Positions 35,533 through 46,110 of a DNA stretch of 64,000 bases are shown here, in pieces. Numbering within the stretch: the first letter of the stretch is position 1; the number at the start of each line of letters is the position of its first letter. The stretch is from NCBI GenBank assembly GCA_027574665.1, contig CM050665.1, forward strand, positions 1,550,001 through 1,614,000, in the 5' to 3' direction. The translations under genes and the position numbers were made by a program. Below the pieces are notes generated by a model. It saw nothing but the letters and a program-made list of their open reading frames with translations, was not told where the DNA came from and searched no databases. The stretch is from Rhynochetos jubatus (taxonomy: Eukaryota; Chordata; Aves; Eurypygiformes; Rhynochetidae).

Positions 35533-38500
35533 GTGAGAGAGATTGTGTTGTTCACTGGGGGCAAACATCACCCTGTGGAGTTGCGCCCAGTGGGTACTTC
35601 TATCTCGTGGCACCCTAAAGGGACGTTGGTCAGAGCATCCGTTGCCGGGTGTAAAATGCCAGAGGTGAGGTTGCTGTCAGGAGCTGGAGAGGTACCGAGC
35701 TCCGGAATCGCTTCAGCAGGGAAAGCTTCCTGCTGGCAGACAAAAGGGCACCTGGCAGGAGGCACTTCTGTCCTTGGAGCTTTTTGCCTTTGCGTGTGGG
35801 ACACCTGAGGGGGTTTGGGGTTGTGTTTGCAGTGGGTTATGTTGTAGCTTTTGAGACGTGAAGGGCTGCGATGTGCCAGAGTCTGTGCTCGGGCTGGGCT
35901 GGGCGGTGGAGCTATGGACATCTGCGGGGGGGCTAGGCTGGACAGGGCTGGTCCAGGCTGGGGACATGGAGGGGATGGATGTGCTGCTTTGTGGCATCTG
36001 GTGGCTGCTCCAGGACCACTTTTGGATAAACAGGATCGAAAGCTGACATATTCCACCCGCCTTTGGCTTGTGCAGTGTGTTTGCTGAGTGTCGGTGCTGC
36101 TCCGGGCAGAGGCGTGGGGGTTGCAGACCCTACCTCTCCGTATTTGGTGGACCACCCGTTCTTCGCCAAGGTGAAGGCCTCGGTGGGCCATGAAGGCCAA
36201 CCGTGCTCTTCAGGGTTTGGGCAGTTCTTTCCAGTTGACTTCGATGTGTACAAAGGGATGGGCTGAGAGGTGTGTCTAGTTGCCATGCATGTGTTTTCTA
36301 CCGATTCCTCTTGACTGCAAAGCTCTGTTCAAGGGAAGTGTGTTAGGAAGCTTTTTTAAACTCCTGCACCCGGTTTCTACAGGTAGAAAAATGGCTTTGC
36401 AGTTTGATCTTATTTCCATAATAAAAAGCACCCCAGGAGCTGGCAGGCTTTAGGGCTGGATCTTGAGTTTTGAAGCGGCAGGCTCAGGGATGCTTGTTTT
36501 GGGACCTTTGGTTGGTAATTTAGAGATCTGAGAAGTTTATACCCTGAACGTTGGTGTAGCAGTTCGCACTGGAGCTGTCACCCGATAGCTAGATGTAACG
36601 TGCTGCTCACACGAATGCTCTTGGAGCTTGCGAAGGCCGGAATAGCGGCATATGTCATACGGGAACAAAAAAGGGACCAGCGGAGGCAACCGGCAGTTGT
36701 TGGTTTAGATCATAAATCAAACGGCTTGCTGTTATTGCCTGCCTCCAAAGTTTTTCTTCTCCTGAGCTCTCACCGGTGTGCTGCAGCGTGGATTTCCAAG
36801 CTTTTCAAGCTGTAGCAGCCGAGGGAAAAACCTATTTGGAAGAAGTAAAATTTGCCATTTAGTGTGTTACTGAAACTGATCCCTGAGAGCAAAATGACAA
36901 AAGATCAGTCTCAGTGCTCAGACTTCTGAGGTGTTCAAGCTTCAGATCTGGCGGTAGCAGCAGCCTGGAGAGGATGCTCTCGTGTGGAGAGAATCCAGCG
37001 GGACCTGGTGCCGTCCGTTCCGAGACAGGGGACATCCCCAGCTTCCCCCGGGAACAGGTGCCACGCTCCGAAGGCAGCTGTGCCTGTACCTGGAGCTGCT
37101 GGTGCTGAAGCCTGCGGGAAGAAAACGTGTGCAATATCAGTACCAGGCTTCCGTTCCCTCCACCAAGCATTCCCCTGCTATGTTTTGTCCTTCTTCAGAC
37201 TTTGCACTGGAAACCCGACGGCACCACCCTTTGTTCCCGGAGGATCCTAGCCATCGTGGAGCATGGGCTGCAAAACAGGGGCTGCTGCCCAGGGAGGGAG
37301 CTTTAGCATTAGGGAGGTGGAGGTGGGGGGGTTCCAGGTGTTTGCAAACTGCAAAAGTCCTCGAAAGGTGACAGAAATGATTCTGGCTTGGCTACAGACG
37401 CAGAATGGGAAGAAGATACAGCCCGCGTCTGCCGTGTGTTGGCACTACACGGATACAGGCGGCACGGCTTTTGCGTGTCGACCCTGCAAAGCCTTACGGG
37501 TTCCTCTCCAGCCCGGTTTGCTGCCGTGCCCCCGTCCTGCCCCTCACTCACCAACCTTTGATGGGGACACCACAGATAAACCCAGCCACGGCCTTGGGTT
37601 CGACTGGGCTTTCGCCACACGCCGTTATTTGCATGGAGCAGCAGCACCAGGAGGGACTTGCTTCGCTTGGGGTAACAGTGGATGAGTTTATGCCAAAGTG
37701 GCCTTTTAACTTCGTTATTCAGGAAAAAAGAGCGCGTGTAAGTGTAATTCATTAGTGCTGTTAAGCACGTCCGTGTTAGGGCAGCAGCGTCTCTGCGTGG
37801 AAGTGCAGCCAGAAGCACCTCTGCGAAAGGGTTTTATCCCTGCGCAGGTCAGGAGAGGAGCTCTTTACGTGGCTGCTCACCAAACGAAGGGTTCCTGCGG
37901 AGTACATTTCCATATATTCCTTGGAGTCAGTACCTTTATTCTGGCGTGACGAAAACCAACTGTGACCCACGTTGTTCAGGTTGGGCTCAACTAGGACATG
38001 CAGGAGCTTCTGGGATGTGAGTCTTCCCTCGTTCCTGTTTTATACCCACGCTCACGTGTGGGTGAACCATCAGGCTCCTGGCCCTCTCCCCAGAGCGCCG
38101 AGTTAGCCACCTTTCGGGGTATCTGCTGAGGCATCAAAGCGCCTCTCAACTTCTGCCCTTCCCAATCTAGCAGCAAAAAGGAGTGAAAAGGGATATTTGA
38201 TATTTATCTAAATGGTTCTTCCTCCTCATTTTCAAACAATACTTCTTAGCATTTTTGAATGAGTTTATTGCAGTCATTTTCCAATCTTTTCTGTCTTACT
38301 CAAACTCAGCCTTGGATTTATTTTTCACACCACCCCGTTGGGTGTGATTTCCACCGGAGGCTGGTTGGAATGTGAAGAGTTTAAAAGAAGAAATCCATGA
38401 AATGCCAGTGCTCTCTGCCCTGGAGATGTGCCGCTACCTTGGCAGACGCAGTCCAGGGCCGGGAAACCAGGTTTGAACGATACAGAAACATTTTCAAAGG

Positions 38501-41097
38501 TTGCTTCAACGGCTGCTGACGGAAGGTCATGCAATCAGTGAATGGCAGGGGCTGCTCTTGGAGGGGAAATAACACGAGTGCTTTTCTTGTTGCTATGGCT
38601 TTGCTGCGCCGACTTGTGTTTGAGAGGGACGGAGCCTTGTCCCGTGCCATCACACGCCCCGTCCCTCGGTAATTTCCCTGTAAACCTGGAGCGTGTGACG
38701 GTGCGTGGATGAGGAGTGGTTTTCAGAACGCGATTTTGAGCGGTGTTTTAAGCCCAAGAGCAGCGTAACCCTGGAAGGGTGGACGCAGGGGGTCAGATCC
38801 CACCGATGTACAGGGAGTTGGCTTCCCCTAACGCTGGGGAGGATGAAGCCTCCTCTGCGGGATTTGAGAGCTCTCAGAGCCTCGTGAGCAGAGGCTGGTT
38901 TGCCATGTTACATCCTTCTCCTTCCACTCTGCCCTCTCCCTGGTCCACATGTTACTGTGTTTGCTCACTTCAGTGTCTCAGAGGCCCCAGTATTACCAGA
39001 ACAGCCAAGATGCATCTTCCCCTGGCAGCTCGCTCGCTTCCTTCTGCTGGGATCCATCTCCATGCTGATCCTGGGGGCGTGGGACTGGCACAGGGCAGGC
39101 GGCAGAGGCAGGGAGGGGAGCGAGCGGCTTCATTTTCAGCCTTTAAGCTCACTAGTGAGAACTGCAGACATCTCATTTCACACAGTCCAGAGACTAGAAC
39201 CAAATCTGGCAGAGCTGGCAGCTGCGGCGCGGGATCCGGGACCTGGGTTTATCCATTGGAGTGCTCGGCGCAGGGGTCCCAGAGAAACGCTGCGTTCGTA
39301 GATGTGCAGAGAAGGCAGAAGCACGCAGTCAGTGTTTGGAAGGAAGTGGGATGATTCGTTTGCATCACATGAGGATGATGAGGTACTTCCCAGCCCATTA
39401 AAGAGGGTGTTAAACATCTTCAGGAACAAATATCTCTAAATCAATGTGATAACTCTGCTTTGAGAGGCCTTTCCTTGGCTTGGGAAGATCTCGGGAACTT
39501 AATTTTTAAGAGCACTAGAGAAGTTCGCTACGTGTTCCCTTACAGAAGAGAAGGGAACGTTGGCCGCGCACAGGGCACGAGGCAGCGTGGCCGTAGCTGT
39601 TTGCGGGACAGATGTGGTGGCTGGACGAAGGCTCGCTGGGGGGGCTGTGTCAGCCAAGCCCTCTGGCAGGGATGCAGCTGCTGCTGGGCTTCCGCTGGTA
39701 AACTCCAATTACGCCCTAAATGAGAGACTTTGTCCAGGCACAAAGGCGGGGAGGCAGGTCCGGCCGTCCTAACAGCGTCCTTCGCTGGCAAAGATAGTTT
39801 AGCAAAACTTTCATCCTTGGCTTTAGCGGCTCATGAGATGCGGGAGGTCAGATGATCAAATCGTTCAGCCCAGTTTCAAACGCCGTGAATGGCTTGCTTT
39901 CAGGGAAGGTCAACTCATTTTTGTTATTGGAATTAACTCTGACGTTCCCGGCTGGTAAGAACTTCAGAGCTTTTATTTCCCGGTGTGTAGGTCTTTCAGT
40001 GTTTTTCCCAGCACCGGCGTTGCAGGTGAGCTTTGGGTTTGCTCCGGGCAAGCAAACCATTTGAGACCCCGACTTGGGCTGGGATAAGTCCTGCCCCTGC
40101 AGCTTCCATCTTCAGAGGAGGTGTGATGCCAAGGCCCTGACTCTTCGCAGTTTTGGGGAAGATCACGTTATTTTCTGTAAGAAAGGAGGGGTTAAATCAA
40201 GCAGCATTGCCCGATTCCGGCGATGCTTGGCGCAATTTCTCCTCCTCCTCAACTACTCGGGTGTGTTTAGTTGCTGCGTGCGCCTGCTCAGGTCCATGGT
40301 CCTCACTGGTAGCTGTGCACTGGTGGAGAGAAGCCAGTCCCTTTCCCACTCTCCATTCTCTTCCCTGTGATGTCGTGCAGCTTGGCTAAGGTCCTGGAGA
40401 AGGAAGGTCCTGGGGGTTGTTTAGAAGTTTATCTCGCTCTCGGTGGAGCTGTGGTTGTCACATCAGCGAGGGCTGGGTCGGGTCAGGCAGGAGCAGTGGG
40501 AGATCAGGCAGTGGGTGCCTGCAGTGGGAGAGCCAGTGGGGAAGGACGGGTGGGTGGCACCTGGCTGGGGACTGTGGGGTCCCCTGGGCCGGTAACGGGG
40601 ACTCCACGAAGCTCAGCACTACACAGAGGTGCCCATCGGGTCCCACAGTGGCAGACCCACGCCTGTATGGGTCCCTCCTCCCCCCGTGCACGTTACCCAG
40701 CAGCGCAGTTCGAGTCAGAGCCCGGCCGCTTGAGCCTGTGTCTGGGAACACGGAGAGAGTAGGGCCAGAAACTGCATTATCTTCCTTTAATTCATCATTT
40801 CTTCCAAGTACCACCCCGCTGTGCCGAGGAGAGCTGCTCCCCATTCCCGGTCCGGTGACCAGCATCAAAGGCGGCTGTTCCCAGTGGAACTGGAAACAAC
40901 GGTTGGGTTCAGATCCTGTAGATTGGGGCGAGGGAACATTCCCGGGGGAGTAAGTAGAGACCTGTACGGCAGGGTGAGCTGATGTCTTTGGAATAGTCTC
41001 GTGGATCCCGTTAGTTTTATCCCGTACCTGTGGAAAGCTTCGCGCCGGTGAGGTTTCCAGCGCCGTCCCCCGGGCTCGGGTGCTGACGTGCTGTATG

Positions 41098-41225
41098 TTG
41101 ACTTTGATCAAGTCACACAAATGGCTGTTTCTTAATTGCCTTCTCCCTTTAAAAAGGGGATAATACCTTGGAGAGACTTCTGAGGTCTCGCTCACTAATA
41201 AAGCTCTTCAAGAGCTTGGATGGCA
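41098..41225 (+). mobile_element. MIR-like ancient SINE fragment
   Basis: The order TGATCAAGTCACACAAATGG, then TTAAAAAGGGGATAATACC, TTCTGAGGTC and AATAAAGCTCTTCAAGAGC matches the core and 3' part of MIR-type SINEs (CAAGTCACTTAACC...AAAATGGGGATAATA...AAAGTGCTTTGAGA). Divergence is high. Confidence 0.55.
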
Positions 41226-42189
41226 ACTACTTTCCGAGTGCGAACTATTATTAATGATTTCCGTTATTACAGAAGATGAAGCTGTGTGGTTCAGCTTTTT
41301 AACCTTGAATCGTGTACTTGCCTTTGTTTGCGCTGCCGTTAAAGCTGCGCGGGCAGGTTTGCACCTTGCTTGGTTGCACAGACTCCCGAGTCCCGCGTCA
41401 CGAGCCGAGTGCGTGTGTCCCCGAGGAGTCGGTTTTACTCGCAAAGACGGATTCTGAAAAGCGTGGTATGGCTTGAGACCGGCTGAAAAGGGGTTTGGTG
41501 GCGGTTCCGCTCACGCCGACTCGGTTCTGATTTGCGTGGCCAAGAGAGAAGCTGCGAGGGTCGTCCTCGGCGCGTAACGCAACGCAGACGTTCCTGCCGG
41601 TGCTGTGGGTCAGGCTTTGGCAAGAAACGTTGGGGGATATTTGACCACGATTGACCCGGCCCTTCTGACACCCACTCCCTGCGCTCCAGAGGAAGGCAAA
41701 TTCCCACAGAAACAACTTCCCTGCTCCTTTACTTGGCAGCGACTGGCGTGCCTGCGGAACACGGAGCTGTATTTCCTTGCCATCTCTTGCTCTTGGCTCC
41801 TGGGAAAAACCCACCCTTTCATTCACGCATATTCCAGATGCTAACAACTGCTGCTTTTACAGGAGCGACCAGAAGAAGTGGGAATGCAGCTGTCAGCCCA
41901 CAGCAAACCTGGGGTACGATAAAGTTTCCCAAATCTTTACTCTCCTGTTTTTCCTGACTCTGCTCTGGATGGCAAACAAGTTAAAACACGGCGCTGATAA
42001 AAGCTGCCTGTGCCCCTCGTGCCGTGCGACTGGGGCCCTCCTTCGGCAGCTCTTCGGCAGCGCTGTCCCTCTTGCCCCCCTTTTTCTTTTCCTTCCTGGC
42101 CTTGCCCCTGGGATTCGCATTCAGTGCCCGTTACCCAGGAGGGTTTGGTGACAGAGGACCCAACGCAGGAGGTCCTGTTTGTTATTTAA

Positions 42190-42255
42190 CCTACTTTTCA
42201 GAGGCACAAGAACATCAAGTGACTCGCACAAGGTCGCCCATGAGTCAGTGTCTCC
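42190..42255 (+). mobile_element. MIR-like SINE core fragment
   Basis: CAGAGGCACAAGAACATCAA then GTGACTCGCACAAGGTCGCC and CATGAGTCAGTG follow the MIR core pattern AGAGAGGTTAAGTGACTTGCCCAAGGTCACACAG. Only about 65 bp align, so the call is tentative. Confidence 0.5.
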
Positions 42256-42917
42256 TCTGGCAGGATGGCCGCATCCTGCAGTCCCCTGCTCTCACCACTA
42301 GATCCCTGTGCCCACACTCAACACCACCACAACTATTCCATTAAGCTTCTACGGCGCCTTCAGTGCCGTTTGCTCCTGGGTTTGACAGCAGCCCTGGCAT
42401 TCTGGCGCAGCCTCGCCTTCGGAAACGCCAAGAGAGGAGGTCAGGGCATCGTGAGCAACGCCCTGAAGAGCGGCACTGCAGGCTGCAGGGTCGTTACGGT
42501 GGGACATGGCTCCGCTCAGGACCTGCCTCCGCTGGGACGCTGTCCCGGGAAGCAGAGCCAGACAGAGAGCCCCGGGTTTCCTGCAGGGGCAGGGCTGTGT
42601 CCGTGCGAAGGGGTTTGCGGGACCAGAAGTGATGAACGCGCTGGGAGGAGAGAGGGAAGGAAGCGACTCATAAATAATGTATTGGCTGTGTGTTGTGTAT
42701 ATAATAGAGTAACGGCAGGATGGGTTTGTCACGATGTGGGCTTTTTAACAGGTAATCTCCTAAGGCACTTGCCCCTGTTCCTGACAACCTGCTAAATTAT
42801 CACTACCCATTCGATAGCTAATTGCCAGTTATCTTCCCCTCGATAATTTGAAAAACACCCACTGGGAAGGAGCTTGGCGTGCCCTTTCCCAGCGCCTCCC
42901 TGGCTGGTTCTGGAGGC

Positions 42918-43053
42918 AGCCCCCTCTTCCGCCGGTGAGCCCCACTTCTGCCAGCCTCGTGACCCCGAGCGCTGGCACAAACAATTGCATTTCTGTCAGG
43001 CTCATGACCCCACTTGTAACGGCGGTGACCCCCCACTGGGGTCAGGACCCCTC
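42918..43053. repeat. Dispersed element, copy B
   Basis: Same element as 28941-29078, same orientation. It contains CTTCTGCC, CTGGCACAAACAATTG, ATTTCTGTC and ATGACCCCACTTGTAA, and ends with TGACCCC-CCACT-GGGGTCA at 43026-43044. The loop differs from copy A in length and bases while both arms are kept, which suggests the stem matters or is a terminal inverted repeat. Confidence 0.7.
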
Positions 43054-43160
43054 CCCTGCCCGGGGAGAAGCTCCGGCCCAGCAGCTATCGCTGCCTTGCT
43101 GTTCCTCCCTCGCTCCCTGTGCGGATGCGGCTGTTGGGCACTAAGTTTGCCGATGTGAAA

Positions 43161-43197
43161 TTTAGGTTAATCCATTTCCAAAGTGGATTAACCTAAA
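43161..43197. repeat. Perfect 14-bp hairpin with paired TAATCC sites
   Basis: TTTAGGTTAATCCA and TGGATTAACCTAAA are exact reverse complements around TTTCCAAAG, which can itself add two A-T pairs and a G-T pair. Each arm carries TAATCC, the site of bicoid/PITX/OTX-type (K50) homeodomains, in inverted orientation. Confidence 0.85.
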
Positions 43198-43989
43198 CCA
43201 CACAAAGGCACTTAGGATGGAATAAGAGTGTCCGCATGGTGAGGCAGCACAGAACAGGGACTGTGCTTCCAGCTCGCACCCTGGCTGGTTCGGGTCCCCC
43301 GCGAGCTCCCCGAGCCCCTCGTGCCCAGGGGGATGTGCTCTCCTACATGGCTTTAAGCCAGACTAGCTGGAAGCCGAAGGGAGTGTGGGGAGTAAACAAA
43401 GCCCAGCAATGGGAAGGGGTTAAAAGCCCGCTCCGCTGAGGTCCACGGCAAGTCTCCTGTTCACCTTAAATGGTCAGGATTTTATTTTAGCTTCAGGGAG
43501 GAGCAGCAGCCATTGAGCTGGAAGTCAGCGCAGAGCAGGCCCCCGAGGCCGGGGGGCTCACAGCCCGCTGCCCTCCCGGCTGGCCGCTCTCGCCCTCCAG
43601 CCTCTGGCTCCATGGGTCAACCTGGAGGAGGTGGAAATGCAACACCATTTTCACCTTGGGCGGCGGATCTCCCCGAGCCGCCCCTCCTCCCTCGCACGCT
43701 CTCCCTGGCAGTGAAGTGGTTAACGCTGGAGTAGAAAACATCATAATTGGACATCCACACTAACAAGCCATAAACGCGAATGTGGCAGTTCCCATCCTCG
43801 GCTCTGGCACCGGCCTACAGCAGGCTCCGCCGCGGAACCCGTTACACTCGGTTCGTTTTGTCAGAATTCCCTCAATAACCGTTAAACAGCAAGAGACACG
43901 GAATGGGCTGGAGGGGGGGGGATGCTGAGACCCCAGCCAGGCGGGGGTTCACCCACCCGCTGCGCTCGGGGCCCTGCCTGGCAGTGGGT

Positions 43990-46110
43990 ACCAGCCTGGG
44001 GGATGCCAGGATGCCCCGGGGCTGGCTGGCAGCATCCCTGCCTCCCCTCCCTCCCCCGGCACGGTGCCTGCCCGGGGCTGGGGCGGGGGGGGGGCACGGC
44101 CCGGCTCGGTGGGCAGCCTTATATCGAGGAGCTGCCCCGGAGAGCCGCTGGTTTAACGGCAGCCGAGATCCAGCTTTCAGGGGGAGGCTGCAGCGGCGAG
44201 CGATGCCGCTGGCAGAGCGGGATCCTCTGCTCCCGCGGCTGGGTCGGCTGGAACAAAAGGATTCGGCAGAGGAGGCAGCGCGGGCCCCGGGCACGGCGGC
44301 ACCCGGCCGGGGGGCACCCACCCCGCCCCCCCCGGGGCCCCGCTGCCGGGGGTCCCGGAACTTGCACGGACAAACCCCGGCGCTGCCCGGCGCGGCGCTC
44401 CCGGGGCTGAGCTGGGCATCCCCGGGCTGCGGGTCACCGGGCCGGGTCGTGCCGAGCCGGGGGGAGGGGGCTGCAGCCCCCGAGCCTTGCTTAGCCGAGG
44501 GTCCCCGGATGGGTTGCAGCCCCCCGGGTTGTGCCGAGCGGGGGATGCCCGGGTGGGTTGCCTCCCCCTCCGTGCCGTGCCGAGCCGTGCATTCCCGCGG
44601 CTCTCCAGCAGGCGCCCGGCCCTGGACATTGTCTCTTCCTCCCGGAGGAAGGGCCCTCCCCGGCTCTCCACAATGTGCTCTTCCAGGCGCGGCTCCCCGC
44701 GCCCCCCGCCGCGCCCGGCCCGGTGCGCCCGCCCCCCGCGGCCCCGCTCCTCTTCCCCCCGCCCCCTCCGCCCGCGGCCGGGCCCTGCTCGCCCCCCTCC
44801 GCCTCTTCTCCCCCCCCCGGGAGCCGGGAGTGACGCGCTCCGCAGCGCCGGCCCCTCTCCCCGGGCAGCAGCTGGTTGTCAGCCTCTCCGGAGCGCCGCC
44901 AGCCCGGGCCCCCCCCCCGTCCCTCCGTCCCTCCGCCCCGCGCTCCCAGCCGCGCCGCCGGGCTGGCGCAGGCCGGCAGGCCCCAGGCTCCGCTCCAGGT
45001 ACGCGCCCGCCCGGGGGGGTCCGGCCCCGGTCCCCACCGGCGGCGGCGGGGGGTGGGGATGCTCGGGGGCTCCACGCGGCCGCGGCGCTGCGGCGGGGGG
45101 CGGGAGGGGGGGGGGGGGGTAGCGGGCGGGGCGGGGCGGGGCGGGGGGGAGGGGGGGCGGCCGCGGGGCCCTGCCCCAACTCCGGGGGGAGCGGCCGCGC
45201 CGCTCCGCTTCCCCGGGAAGTTGCGGGTCGCCCGGCCGGGTGGCCGGCGGTGGGGGGGGGTGTGTGCGCTGGGGAGGGGGGGCAGGTTGGCGCGTCCTTC
45301 CCCGCGGCTCCCCCTTCCCCGGAAGAGCACAAAAGCGTAGAAGAAAGTGGGAGGAGGCGGCGGCGGGAGCGCTCCGGCCCCATCAATTCCCGGGCACCGG
45401 CCCCGCGCTGCCGCCATCGCCGCCGGCCCCGGGCGGGGATTGTGCTGGAAATAGCCGCCTCCCTGGAGGTAAAGCCCTACTTACGTGTCAATCCCCGCCG
45501 CACGCTGAGCCCCGGGGGCAGGTCTCCATCGCGGGGGTATTTATTTACCTGCGGGCGGAGGGGTGTTGGGGGGGGGAACCGGGATGCTCACCCGGCTGCC
45601 GGTACCTCGCTGCCGCGGGGACACACGCGTGGGAACCGCGTCCCGCCGGGGGAAACGCCGGGTCCTCCGGGGGCTGGGGTGAGCCCTTAGTGCTGCACCG
45701 TTCGGCACCCTCTTCCGAAGGTGGGCTCACCCCCACCCCCCGCGGCCCGGGCAGCCCACCCCCCCTCGGCCCGGACAGCCCCCCGGCACCCTCTTCCCGG
45801 TGCTGGTGGAAGAACCAAGTGCCCTTTCACACCGCGCGGTTTATGGGCGTCCAGGCACCATCCACGCCCCGCGTGGAACAGCAAAACGGCTGGGAGCAAG
45901 TTCAGGTACTGGGGAGGCGGGTGCGGGGCAGCGGGGTGGGGGGGCCGGGTCGCCCGGACCCCCTCTTCCCCCCCAGGCCGGCGGCCCCCGCGTTCAGCAC
46001 CTCCCCGCTGAACAGCAGGAGCGCGGGGGCTGCGGGAAGGGGCTGCGGGAAGGGGCTGCGGGAAGGGGCCGCCGCCTCCGCCCCGGCATCCCTCGGCTTT
46101 GGGGCTGTGG
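43990..46110 (+). promoter_or_regulatory. NOL4L: Intron 4 CpG island, candidate short-isoform promoter
   Basis: About 2.1 kb of very high GC and CpG in the middle of intron 4. It has tandem GC boxes (GGGGCGGGGC repeated, 45122-45150), long G runs, and a consensus donor CAG|GTACGC at 44998. A non-coding first exon ending there would splice to exon 5, whose in-frame ATG at 51088 gives MNDSTW, the start of the short NOL4L form known in mammals (as I recall it). A 595-codon frame crosses the island (43903-45690), but it is Pro/Gly/Ala/Arg-rich and accompanied by equally long minus-strand frames, so I treat it as non-coding. Confidence 0.5.
46027..46070. repeat. Triple 15-bp G-rich repeat
   Basis: GGGGCTGCGGGAAGG occurs three times head to tail at the 3' side of the intron 4 CpG island. 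It has runs of G that could form a quadruplex. Confidence 0.75.

Noticed and set aside
43872-45690. 504- and 595-codon frames on opposite strands in the intron 4 CpG island
   Set aside because: They overlap almost fully, are low in complexity and match no family; lack of stops follows from GC content.
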